Positions 17,864 to 27,200 of a stretch of 64,000 bases of DNA are shown here, one piece after another. The notes under the pieces are model-generated. The model was not told the origin of the DNA and did no database searches. It saw only the letters and a program-made list of their open reading frames with translations. Position 1 is the first letter of the stretch. Each line of letters opens with the position of its first letter. A program made the position numbers and the translations under genes. The stretch covers positions 1-64,000 of the forward strand of contig CAYLRU010000006.1 in assembly GCA_964386565.1 (NCBI GenBank). The letters are read 5' to 3'. The DNA is from CAYLRU01 sp964386565 (lineage in GTDB: Bacteria > Desulfobacterota > Desulfobacteria > Desulfobacterales > UBA5616).

Positions 17864-18819
17864 TGCGTTTTTACACAATCCCCATGTATGGCATTAAACA
17901 TGGAAATTATTTTGGCGGTCGGATACCGTGTCGGTATATTCCTCTTGTCATCGCCATTCAACTCATGGCTTTCATATGGATCCTGCCGTGTTGGGCAGAT
18001 GTGGTTGAGACGTTTGAAAGCGGTTCGATCAACTGGACCCGGGGCAGTCTCTCGGCAACTGGAATTGATGTTCCGGATGAAAGAAACCATCGGCAGACAA
18101 ATTGCCAGAAAGCCCTGGCCGCTGCAAAAATGAAGGCGTTTCAACAACTTCTTGAAACGGCAAAGGCGGTTCGAATCGACGGCAACACCCGGGTGGGCGA
18201 TTTTGCCGAAAAAAGTGACGGCGTGATGGCCAAATTAATGGATATGGTGAAAGAAGCCGATACCGTCAAACAGGAATATTTAACCAACGGTATTGCGGAA
18301 GTAAGTGTCCAAATGAGTTTATTCGGCGGATTTTCACAACTTGTACTGCCGGCGGAAATAGAGCATGTGGAATCCGTTAAACCGATTGCGAAAAAAAGCC
18401 GCCCCTTGGTTTCTGATGATTCGGCATCTGTTCATCATCCGGAAAAGGAAATTTATTCCGGCCTTGTCGTGGATGCCAGGGGACTTGGCATGAAACCGGT
18501 TATGACGCCGAAAATTTTTGACGAGAACCTCCAGGAAGTTTACGGACCCGCGTTTGTCAGCCGGGAAACAGCAGTTCAGAAGGGAATGTGTTGTTATGCG
18601 GATAACATGGCATGTGCGAAAAAGCACCCCAATGCAGGCAATCATCCTTTGACGGTTAGGGGCCTGAGGCCAAAAAACGGCCGGGGTGCGGACATCATCA
18701 TCAGCAATACGGATGCACTGAAATTGAAAAGTTCTTCCGAACACCTCATATTCCTGAAACAATGCAATGTTATCATTGTGATTGATGCGGCAAGCGCCCG
18801 AACAAATGAAACTGAATAG
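17863..18819 (+). CDS. LPP20-domain envelope protein
   Basis: A 318-residue exported protein of unknown function. A hydrophobic segment (about residues 24-44, ending near PCWA) looks like a long signal peptide or anchor. The following part (SINWTRGSLSATGI, AAAKMKAFQQLLE, TRVGDF) matches the LPP20/FlgT-N type domain found in periplasmic and flagella-associated proteins. The C-terminal part carries Asn-Pro and ASARTNETE with no known motif. GGAGG at 17849-17853 lies nine bases before the ATG, which overlaps the nadK stop. Why it is coupled to NAD kinase is unclear. Confidence 0.6.
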   Translation: MRFYTIPMYGIKHGNYFGGRIPCRYIPLVIAIQLMAFIWILPCWADVVETFESGSINWTRGSLSATGIDVPDERNHRQTNCQKALAAAKMKAFQQLLETAKAVRIDGNTRVGDFAEKSDGVMAKLMDMVKEADTVKQEYLTNGIAEVSVQMSLFGGFSQLVLPAEIEHVESVKPIAKKSRPLVSDDSASVHHPEKEIYSGLVVDARGLGMKPVMTPKIFDENLQEVYGPAFVSRETAVQKGMCCYADNMACAKKHPNAGNHPLTVRGLRPKNGRGADIIISNTDALKLKSSSEHLIFLKQCNVIIVIDAASARTNETE

Positions 18820-18869
18820 GTTTTTGCGGTTTTGATCATAGAACCTGGTTTTTTTATTTTTTTCAACAA

Positions 18870-19044
18870 CTTGATATTTCAGCCCCGGTGCTGTCAGAGC
18901 CGTTCCGGTTCCAATCAAGGTCATACCCTCTTCCTTAATCAAATAAACACCGCTTACCCGGAATTCATTCATCCACCGGGGATCCAGATAAAAAATTCGG
19001 GGCGTCACCTGTATCAAGGCCGGGCTGATTCGGGGCATTGCCAT
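18870..19044 (-). pseudogene. Remnant of a metallo-beta-lactamase-fold hydrolase (N-terminus only)
   Basis: The minus-strand frame from the ATG at 19044 gives about 58 residues with the N-terminal strands of an MBL-fold hydrolase: ITPRIF-like VTPRIFYLDPRWMN, VSGVYLIKEEGMTLIGTG and ALTAP. In intact members a TxHxHxDH zinc motif follows within about 50 residues. Here the similarity stops and the frame continues antisense to the LPP20 gene without it. The usual Glu in the ETGTS-type turn is Gly. I take it as a truncated, non-functional copy. No SD is seen. Confidence 0.5.
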
Positions 19045-19066
19045 ATTACGGCCGCAGGAAAAACGC

Positions 19067-19095
19067 TTGACAGGCAGGGTTGTTTTCCGTATTTA
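19067..19095 (+). promoter_or_regulatory. Candidate sigma-70 promoter for the small gene at 19228
   Basis: TTGACA (19067-19072), 17-base spacer, TATTTA (19090-19095), followed by a very AT-rich stretch. The leader would be about 130 bases and contains a strong AAGGAGGTGA near 19180 that is not followed by a real gene. Confidence 0.4.
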
Positions 19096-19227
19096 AAAGA
19101 TATTATAACCGATTGATATAATTATTAATATATACTAAAAAGGACCCGGTGAAATTAGTTCTACTAACAATTTTTCGCAAGGAGGTGAAGGTATCGAATA
19201 AACTTTTTCAACCCAGGGAGGCATGCA

Positions 19228-19437
19228 ATGAAAAATTTAAAAATTTCAATTTTTGACAACGATTATGCTGTTCAGGCCGTAACGCACGTTGATTTTAATA
19301 ACGATGGCGCGGCAAACCAGTTTATGGATTTTATTGAGAAAATAAAAGGGGAGCTGATTGCCAACGAGGCGACTCATATTGAAATCGAAGGACTTCAGGA
19401 CGAGTCGATAATTTTTTCCATTTCACCCTATGTATAA
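19228..19437 (+). CDS. Small acidic protein of unknown function, 69 residues
   Basis: A 69-residue protein with no family I recognise. It is acidic (DNDY, NNDG, EIEGLQDE) and looks like an alternating strand-helix-strand fold: MKNLKISIFDN, then a helix around NQFMDFIEKIKGEL, then ITH-type strand THIEIEGL and IIFSIS. The SD GGGAGG lies seven to eight bases before the ATG, and a candidate promoter lies upstream, so it is likely real and separately transcribed. It ends ten bases from the convergent 19448 gene. Confidence 0.65.
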   Translation: MKNLKISIFDNDYAVQAVTHVDFNNDGAANQFMDFIEKIKGELIANEATHIEIEGLQDESIIFSISPYV

Positions 19438-19447
19438 AATGAATTCT

Positions 19448-20008
19448 TCATGCGGGTTGTCCCAACGGTATTATCCTCAGGTTGTTTTTCAACAGTTCAT
19501 ACATATCCCAGTCACTGCCCGTTAGTTCCCGGAAGACGTGGTCGGCAACGGCAAACGGGTCCCTTGTGATTTCATCGAAATGATATTGCAGGACCTTGAC
19601 GCCATGGGAAATTAAGTCTCCAACACCTTGTTCTTTATCCTCTTGTTCTTTTTTCTGTGCGTCTATATCTCCAATACAGTTCACGACAGCGCGTGTTTCC
19701 AGTACCTTCTGGTTGCCTCTGAATTTGGTGAATAACAAAAGAAAATCCAATGGGGTATTCTCAATTTTTCCCCGGGTTCGGATTTCAACGGTTGAAGGTA
19801 CCAGGGCGTTCCAGGTGTGCGCCATGGCCGTCAGGGCGATATACAGCATCTGTTTGCACGGGGTGTCGTCGATATCATAAAAATCCTGATCCAGGCGGAT
19901 ATAAAACCGGTTTGCCTCGAAGTTGCCGATCATGCCGGCGGCATGGGCCATCAGTTTTTTTACCGGTTCCGTAATTTTCGGCGTCACGCCGCATGGTGCT
20001 ATAATCAT
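19448..20008 (-). CDS. Hypothetical protein coupled to acyl-CoA synthetase
   Basis: A 186-residue soluble protein of unknown family. It has an acidic, Gln/Glu/Lys-rich segment (AQKKEQEDKEQGVG) near residue 120 and no membrane segment. Its start overlaps the stop of the ADP-forming acyl-CoA synthetase by four bases, so it is translated from the same mRNA and probably acts in the same acyl-CoA function. No catalytic motif can be named. Confidence 0.7.
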   Translation of the reverse strand: MIIAPCGVTPKITEPVKKLMAHAAGMIGNFEANRFYIRLDQDFYDIDDTPCKQMLYIALTAMAHTWNALVPSTVEIRTRGKIENTPLDFLLLFTKFRGNQKVLETRAVVNCIGDIDAQKKEQEDKEQGVGDLISHGVKVLQYHFDEITRDPFAVADHVFRELTGSDWDMYELLKNNLRIIPLGQPA

Positions 20009-22149
20009 GAAATTTTCTCCTGCAGGATGATACGGGCATCGACGATTCTCGCCCCGTTTTCATACACAACGACCGGGTTTAAATCTATTTCCGCAATTTC
20101 GGGATAGGATTCCATCATTTCGGAACAAAGCAGCAGCAGTTTTCTTAAGGTCGCCTTATCATATGGCGTCGTTCCCCTTACGCCGTTCAATATGGCCGCA
20201 CCGTTGATATCTTCCATCATTTTTTTGGCGGATCGGGGAGAAATGGGCAAAACCCTGAAGGATACATCCTTTAACACTTCCACCAAAATGCCCCCCAGTC
20301 CGAACATGATGACAGGACCGAACTGGTCGTCGATCTTTGTCCCGATAATCACTTCGAGTCCGGGTTTTGCCATGGGGGTCACAAGGACACCGCGGATATC
20401 CGCGTCAGGCTTGTAGTTTTTGGCATTTTTCATAATCTCGTCAAAGGCTTTGCGGACCTTTGCGTCCGTGTCCAGATGGAGGTGCACACCACCGGCATCA
20501 CTTTTGTGAAGAATGTCGGGAGATACGATTTTCAGTGCTACTTCATCCCCCAGTTTTTTTGCGATATCAACGGCTTCTTCCGCTGTTTCGGCCAATGTGT
20601 CATTACTGACCGGGGCCCCGTGTATTCGGAAAAGCTGCTTGGCCTCCGGTTCAAGCAAAAACCGCCGGTTTTCTTTAACAGCCCCGGTAATGATTTCTTT
20701 TCCCTCCGGCTTTGCTCTGGCTCCCCAATTGAAGATAAAGTTTATCTTGGCATGGTATTCATTCAGATACTGGCCTCTTTCGGACAGGGCGGAAATGCAG
20801 TTGCAGGCCACATCCAAGGAATCGTAGACGGGGATTTTATAATATCGCAGCAGGTCCAAGGCATGGGGCTTTACCGAGCTGTAAAGGCTGTGAACGATAA
20901 TGGGCTTGTTTTTTTTGCGAACCAACTTTCCCAGTTGATGGGCCGTATCCTCTTCATGCCATGAGAGACTTTCGGCAAAACGAATGCCGTAACCGCCGAA
21001 CAGTCCGACCATGAGCAAACCGCCGACGCCGTGATCATTTAAGATGATACGGGCGCATTCAGCAAAGAGGGCAGGGTCGGAATCCGTTCCCCCGGCCACG
21101 TCCACCGGGTTTCTTACGGATGCGGTGAACGGCAGGATCATTTTCAATTTTTGCTGTGTCTGCTCGCTCATTTCCGGAATTGAAATCCCCAGATCGGTCA
21201 GAATGTCGGCGGCAATGGTGGCATGGCCTCCGCCGTCGGCCAGAATGGCAATCTGGTTGTTTTTTATGGGTGGAAGATTTGACAGGGTTTCCGCCACCGG
21301 AAAAAGGGCGTCCGATTTTTCGATCACCGCGATTCCGGCTCGTTTAAACGCCGAAAGAGCTACCTCGGAAATGCCGGCAAGGGCCCCGGTATGCGATCCG
21401 GCACTGCGTTGACCGGTTGTGGATCGGCCGCTCTTCAGCAAAATAATCGGTTTGTGCAATGTCGTTTTATAGGCTTCCTGGAGAAAACGCCGACCGTTCC
21501 GCATGCCCTCCACATACATCAGGATGGCGTTGGTGCCTGGATCATTTTTAAAAAATTCAAGGTATTCATGGAAACGGATGTCCATTTCGTTCCCCACCCC
21601 CACATAGAAGGAAAATCCTTTTCTGCTCTTGATCTTGGCTTCGGTGATGAGGCTTAGTGCCATGTTGCCGCTCTGTGATATCAGGGCGATATCGCCTTTT
21701 GGAACATCGTGAAGTCCCATGAGGTTCAAATTGCTCTTAAGGTTCATCATGCCGGACGTATTGGGTCCGATGATCCGGATGTTTTGGCGCCTGGCTTCTT
21801 GGATCAGTTCTTCCTCGACTTTTTTGCCCTCCTCTCCGAGTTCCCTGAAACCGCCGGCTATGATAATGGCACCGGCCACGCCTTTTTTGCCGCAGTCCTG
21901 TAAAACCGTCTTTATGGTATCGGCCGGTGTCGTGATAAACGCCAGGTCAACCGGTTCTTCAATGTCGGATACTTTCTTGTAACAGGGTATCCCCAGAATG
22001 CGTTTTTCTTTGGGATTAACCGGAAAAATCTTTCCTTCGAATTTTTCGTCGAGCAGCGTTCGGATGGCTTGAAATCCTCGTTTTGTATCGGTTTTTGATG
22101 CGCCCACGATGGCAACGGATTCGGCATTTAAAATCTTGTTTAACGACAT
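20005..22149 (-). CDS. Acyl-CoA synthetase (ADP-forming), fused alpha-beta
   Basis: A 714-residue NDP-forming acyl-CoA synthetase with both subunits in one chain. It converts acyl-CoA, ADP and phosphate to acid, CoA and ATP, or the reverse. Residues 1-130 are the CoA-binding Rossmann domain (VAIVGAS, PNTSGMMN). The phosphorylated His is H253 in SAGSHTGALAG. Residues from about 490 form the ATP-grasp domain (ALKIVSPDILHKSDAGGV). The SD GAAAGGAG precedes the ATG. It is transcribed after the crotonase gene (51 bases apart) and before the small hypothetical gene. Such enzymes often conserve energy from acyl-CoA in anaerobes. Confidence 0.9.
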   Translation of the reverse strand: MSLNKILNAESVAIVGASKTDTKRGFQAIRTLLDEKFEGKIFPVNPKEKRILGIPCYKKVSDIEEPVDLAFITTPADTIKTVLQDCGKKGVAGAIIIAGGFRELGEEGKKVEEELIQEARRQNIRIIGPNTSGMMNLKSNLNLMGLHDVPKGDIALISQSGNMALSLITEAKIKSRKGFSFYVGVGNEMDIRFHEYLEFFKNDPGTNAILMYVEGMRNGRRFLQEAYKTTLHKPIILLKSGRSTTGQRSAGSHTGALAGISEVALSAFKRAGIAVIEKSDALFPVAETLSNLPPIKNNQIAILADGGGHATIAADILTDLGISIPEMSEQTQQKLKMILPFTASVRNPVDVAGGTDSDPALFAECARIILNDHGVGGLLMVGLFGGYGIRFAESLSWHEEDTAHQLGKLVRKKNKPIIVHSLYSSVKPHALDLLRYYKIPVYDSLDVACNCISALSERGQYLNEYHAKINFIFNWGARAKPEGKEIITGAVKENRRFLLEPEAKQLFRIHGAPVSNDTLAETAEEAVDIAKKLGDEVALKIVSPDILHKSDAGGVHLHLDTDAKVRKAFDEIMKNAKNYKPDADIRGVLVTPMAKPGLEVIIGTKIDDQFGPVIMFGLGGILVEVLKDVSFRVLPISPRSAKKMMEDINGAAILNGVRGTTPYDKATLRKLLLLCSEMMESYPEIAEIDLNPVVVYENGARIVDARIILQEKIS

Positions 22150-22199
22150 CTTTTACTCCTTTCAATGGCGTTAGGCGTCTATTTGAACAGACGGATGAT

Positions 22200-22964
22200 T
22201 TATTTCCGGTTCCTTTTTTCAAATCGTATTAAGGAGGCTTCCCGTTCCTTGGTGGAAACACACGCCAGGCAGGCCTCGATTTCGTATTCCATGAGTGCTT
22301 CCATACTCACCTCATTTGCCATGTGAAGGCCTTTTTTGATAAGTTTAATGGAAAAAGAAGAATTCTGTGCGATTTCAAGGGCCATATCCCGGGTTTTTTC
22401 CATGAGCATTTCTCCGGGAACCGACAGGTTCACCAGCCCGATTCTTTCTGCTTCACGGCCGTCGATATTCTTGGCGGTAAACAAGAGTTCCTTGGCTTTG
22501 CCGGGGCCGATCAATTCTTGTACCAGCCGCATGGCGCCTCCCGTAACCGACGAGCTGACCCTTGCTTCGGGGGACCCGATCTGTGCATCTTCCGCTGCTA
22601 TTCGAATGTCGCATGCCAGAGCCAGCTCGTATCCCGAACCCAGGGCATATCCGTTGATTGCGGCGATAGTCGGCTTGCCGAAACGGATGATTTTTTTAGT
22701 AGCCTCCTGGAGCTCTTCAAGATAATCCCGATAGGCCTCGGCACTCCGATTTTTGGATTCCTTGAGATCGGCGCCTGTGGAGAATGCCCGTCCCTCCCCT
22801 GTTATCACGACAACCTTAACATGCGGGTCATTTCCGGCATCTGCCAGGGCTGCCTGGAGATCGATCCACAAGCGCTTGTTCATGGCGTTTAAAACTTCGG
22901 GACGATTGAGTTTGATGGTCGCTATCCGGTCTGATTTATCATACAGGATGCATTCAAATTCCAT
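22200..22964 (-). CDS. Enoyl-CoA hydratase/isomerase (crotonase family)
   Basis: A 254-residue crotonase-family protein. The oxyanion-hole segment is FSTGADLKE, and the two acid residues of true hydratases are present: E113 (GYALGSGYELALACD) and E133 (GSPEAR). This supports a hydratase acting on 2-enoyl-CoA in beta-oxidation. The SD AAAAGGAGG is well placed before the ATG, and a promoter lies just upstream. It heads an operon with the ADP-forming acyl-CoA synthetase and the 19448 gene. Confidence 0.87.
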   Translation of the reverse strand: MEFECILYDKSDRIATIKLNRPEVLNAMNKRLWIDLQAALADAGNDPHVKVVVITGEGRAFSTGADLKESKNRSAEAYRDYLEELQEATKKIIRFGKPTIAAINGYALGSGYELALACDIRIAAEDAQIGSPEARVSSSVTGGAMRLVQELIGPGKAKELLFTAKNIDGREAERIGLVNLSVPGEMLMEKTRDMALEIAQNSSFSIKLIKKGLHMANEVSMEALMEYEIEACLACVSTKEREASLIRFEKRNRK

Positions 22965-23392
22965 GAGGTCCTCCTTTTAGAAGGGTGCTTTATATTGCAC
23001 CCCGAATACAAATCAAATATACTGTAACACAAAAGAGAAAAAAACGCCATCCATACCCGGCCCGGAGCTGAAAAAGACATATCTGGATGAGCACCGGCTA
23101 TCCGATCTGTTTTTTCCTTCAGCCGGAAACGCAAAGGTATGGGACGGGCCGATCTGTGACAGAAGTACGGATTAATTTTTGCAATCCAGGGGCAAATGTA
23201 TTATCAATCCTTTGTATGGCGGTTTACGGATATTTTCCGTAGCACCCCCGCCAGGAGGGAGAAAGTGCCTATTTCATTCATCTGCGTTGAACAAACTTTT
23301 CACGGGAACAGAACCGAAGATCTGTTTGAATAATGGTATGGCCAAATATCCCGACACCGGGTTTTTAAAATGTAAAAGGAGGCTGCATCTGA
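22965..23392. other. Divergent intergenic region between crotonase and MoxR genes
   Basis: No gene seen. It holds the minus-strand promoter with an inverted repeat (listed separately). On the plus side near 23219-23257 a nested inverted repeat occurs (GGCGG ... TACGGA ... TCCGTA ... CCGCC), which may be a leader structure for the MoxR gene, but no T-run or known riboswitch pattern is visible. Confidence 0.4.
22983..23016 (-). promoter_or_regulatory. Promoter with overlapping inverted repeat upstream of crotonase operon
   Basis: Read on the minus strand: TTGATT (23016-23011), 16-base spacer and TATAAA (22994-22989). The -10 box lies between the arms of an inverted repeat GGGTGC (22983-22988) and GCACCC (22997-23002), so a bound repressor would cover it. 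The start codon is about 25 bases downstream. Confidence 0.45.
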
Positions 23393-24247
23393 ATGAAGGC
23401 CAGGGAAATAAAGATTGAAGACTACAGGATTAACAGCGAGCCGTTTTATCTGGAAATAAAAGACGAGGTGGAAATTTTTAAAGCGGCGTTTCGATCGAAA
23501 ATTCCTGTTCTGCTGAAAGGCCCCACCGGGACCGGGAAAACCCGGTTCGTGGAATACATGGCGTATGTTCTGGGAAAAGAAACCGGGGACGACCGGAAGG
23601 AAGGCCTGCCGCTGATTACCATTGCGTGTCACGAAGACCTGACGTCCACCGACTTGGTGGGCAAATACCTCCTTAAAGGGGATGAAACCGTGTGGATGGA
23701 CGGGCCGTTGACCACGGCGGTGAAAAGCGGGGCGATTTGCTACCTGGATGAAATTGTGGAGGCCAGAAAGGATACCACGGTGATCATCCACCCGTTGTCA
23801 GATCATCGACGGATGCTGCCGCTGGATAAAAAGGGCGGGATTGTCGAGGCCCATGACAATTTTTTTTTGGTGATTTCATATAATCCGGGATACCAGAGCA
23901 CGATCAAGAATTTAAAACACAGCACCCGGCAGAGATTTATCGCCATTGAGTTTGATTATCCGCCTCTGGAAAAAGAAGCCATGATTATCCGGCATGAAAG
24001 CCATGTGGATGAAAATACCGCCTTGGATCTGGCCCGGGTGGGACAAAAAATCAGGAATTTAAAGGGCCATGTCCTGAGCGAGGCGGCCGGTACGAGACTC
24101 TTGATTTATGCCGGGAGACTGATCGAGCAGGGAGTCTCTCGCAGGCGGGCGTGTGAAATCGCCATTATGGCTTCCGTTTCAGACGAAAAACAGGTTCAGC
24201 GGGCGATCTCGGAAGTTGTTTCCGCCATATTCCCAGAGGAGAAGTAA
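23393..24247 (+). CDS. MoxR-family AAA+ ATPase (CbbQ/NorQ-like)
   Basis: A 284-residue AAA+ ATPase. Walker A is GPTGTGKT at residues 43-50, Walker B is AICYLDEIVEA, and the sensor region lies in FFLVISYNPGYQS. It matches CbbQ/NorQ/NirQ, ATPases that work with a VWA protein to load or remodel a partner enzyme. The SD AAAGGAGG precedes the ATG at a longer than usual distance. The VWA partner follows 16 bases later. No Rubisco or nitric oxide reductase gene is near, so the client is unknown. Confidence 0.88.
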   Translation: MKAREIKIEDYRINSEPFYLEIKDEVEIFKAAFRSKIPVLLKGPTGTGKTRFVEYMAYVLGKETGDDRKEGLPLITIACHEDLTSTDLVGKYLLKGDETVWMDGPLTTAVKSGAICYLDEIVEARKDTTVIIHPLSDHRRMLPLDKKGGIVEAHDNFFLVISYNPGYQSTIKNLKHSTRQRFIAIEFDYPPLEKEAMIIRHESHVDENTALDLARVGQKIRNLKGHVLSEAAGTRLLIYAGRLIEQGVSRRRACEIAIMASVSDEKQVQRAISEVVSAIFPEEK

Positions 24248-24263
24248 AATAAGGAGTAAAGGA

Positions 24264-27200
24264 TTGGCCGAAAAAAACGACCCCATGTTGCTGATCGACA
24301 GGCGGTTTTTAATGGATTTCTTAACCGGCGAACAAGCCCCTGAAGGTAAGGTTGCCCCTGAACCGGAAAATATCGATCGCATTTCCCGTGAAGAAATGGC
24401 GGTTTTCGCTGAACTGTATCATAAGCATTCCCTTAGTGTGGGTCGAAAATTTTCCCATGTTTCCATGCAGGTCTTTTCTCAAGTATCCAAAGAGGATTTT
24501 TATGTATGGGCCGATACCGGAATCCGTTTGCTTGGGATGACGCCGGAACATGAGCGGGTTGTGGACAGTTTTCTAAAATCCACTCCCTCGGTATTGGCGT
24601 CGGGCTCGTTTGCTTATTTTAAAGGATGGGTGGATACGGGAGAAAGAATATCCGGGCTTTGCACCCGCAGCGCCGCGGCATATTATCGTTTTACGCCTTT
24701 ATTTTTAAACCAGTGTGATATTTATCATATCAGAAGGTGGGCGGACTGGGGAATCGAGATTTTAAATTGCATCCCAAAAGGTGACGGATCGGCTGTCTTG
24801 TTTTTTGAGAACAGCATTGACCATTTGAAATTCATGACCTTCAGGGAATTAAAGGAATGGAAGAACCTGGGTCTTGCCTTCTTAAAAACATTACCGACAC
24901 TGGGGCACCGTTTCTTCTCAAGTACGGCTGAAGGATTTTCTTGCATGCATTGGCCCGAACGCAATATTTTTTACCGGTTGACGTCTGCGTTGTTAAAGAT
25001 CGACGGGGAAAAAGCCCTTGAATTTTTTATGCGGTCGCCTTTTCGTCTGGCAGAGGCCGGCCCGAATACCCGGGATACGATCCTCGGGATCGTTGAGAAA
25101 CTGACCAGATTTCAACCCGAAAAGATCGTGGAAGACTTTGATCTGCTGATGGATGCACAACGGGGCATGTCCTATCCCACCCGTGAGATTATTCTCCAAC
25201 AGGCCGAGCGTTTAACAGACCTCTCTGTTGATGCCGCCAGGGTATTTATTAAACATGTACCCGACCTTGTTTCCCTGATTCCCGAAGAATTTTTAAGCCG
25301 ATTTGTTGATTTCGGCGTTGCACGATATCTGAACGGCGATAATCACGTCGTTCAATACTTTTCCCTGTCAACGGATGACGCATTTGAACAGATTCTGAAA
25401 TGGGGGAATGCGGTCCTGTTGGAAGATTACAGCCACATCCTTGCCGTATTTGCCGAAGCATTGACCGGAAAAGTACTGAGTATCAAAAAGACGCAGCCGG
25501 AACATCCCGATTTTCAACCGGGGAGTGAAATATATCCCGCCACCGATGGAAAAACCATCTTTCTTTCCCCATTTGTCGCCGATGGAAAGACGGTTAACGA
25601 GAATTTCAGATACTACAAGGCCGCCACTGCCCACCAGGCCGGATACCTGGAATTTGGTTCCTTTGACAACGGGCTGAATCTGATGCTGGGAATCCTTGAA
25701 TGCTTTCCCCAGAAAGACCTTGCCCTGGATATCTTTATTATTTTAGAAGACGGTCGTATCGATTGGATGCTGATGCGGCAATACCGTGGTCTTGAAGAAG
25801 ATCTCCGGCAAATCATCACCCGCGGGTTGAAAAACAGAAAATCTCCGGATCTGATGCCCCTTTGGTCCGCCCTTGTGGAAATACTGTTAAGGCTGTCATT
25901 GATGCGGTTTGACAAAGACGATGAAGTCTCTCTTTCCGGCTTTTTTGAGCCTCATGTCAGGTTTTTACGGCGGGCTCTTTCAGGGTTTTATAACAATGGA
26001 ACAACGATTCGGCACTGTTTTTCAAAAGCGATAGAAATCTACACCTACATCAGTCGGCTGCCGAACGAATATGAACATCAATCGGGTGAAATGGTTTACG
26101 GGACCGGAAAGAACGGTGAGCCTCATATGTACCGGGAAATCCCGCCCCTGGCGTTTCGTGGGAAGATGGATCTGCCGAAAGACGATGACCCGGTTTCCCT
26201 TGATGTCGGGAAAACAGAAGCAGGAGACGAAAGAGGCAGTACTCCCCTGACGCCGGAAGAACTGAAGCAGTGGATCGACCGGATGATCGATCCTTTGGAA
26301 GTATTAAAAGCAGCAGAACAAAAAATATCATCTTCTCCGGGAATCTTTATCCGGAATCGGGATAAAATCAATTTCAAGAAAATAACGGCAGACGAGGAAA
26401 TGAATGACGGCTGTCCTGTTAACCCGGATGTTTTGTCCGGATCGGTTTCCGGTTCAGTGGACGGGCCGTTTTATTACGATGAATGGGACCATCTTCAGGG
26501 TGCTTACAGGAAAAACTGGTGCTGTCTGTCGGAGAAAACCGTACACGGCATCACTTCCACCCTTATAGATGATATTTATAAGCGCCATGCCAACCTTATA
26601 TGGAAAGTCAAGCACCAGTTCCAGCAGATTCGGCCGCAGATTCATGAAGTCGTGCCCCGGGTGGAATGGGGGGATGAAATCGACCTGCCGGCCGTTGTAC
26701 AGGTCGTTGTGGATAAAAAAAGCGGCAGCCAGCCGTCGGATAAGATCTTTAACCGCAAGGAGAAAAAAATTCGGAAAATCGCCGTTCTCTTTCTCATCGA
26801 TATGAGTGCGTCTACCGGAAATCCTGCCTCGTCGCTAAACACCGAAGCAAAGAATGGTACTGCACACGGCTTGAGTGGGCACGGCCATTATCAGGATGAT
26901 AAGAAAATCATTGATATTGAAATCGAAAGCCTGGTGGTCATCATGGAGGCGCTTGAGGCATTAAAAGATGAATATGCCATATACGGTTTTTCCGGGTACG
27001 GCAGAAAACAGGTTGACTTCTACCGGATCAAGGATTTTGATGACATATACTCGGATGAACTCAAAAGGCGAATCGCCGGTATTGCCCCGAAACAGAGCAC
27101 CCGGATGGGGCCTGCCATACGGCATGCAACAAGGAAACTGGCGTCGCTGGAAACGCAACAGCGCCTGTTGATTTTGTTAAGCGACGGGTTCCCCCAGGAC

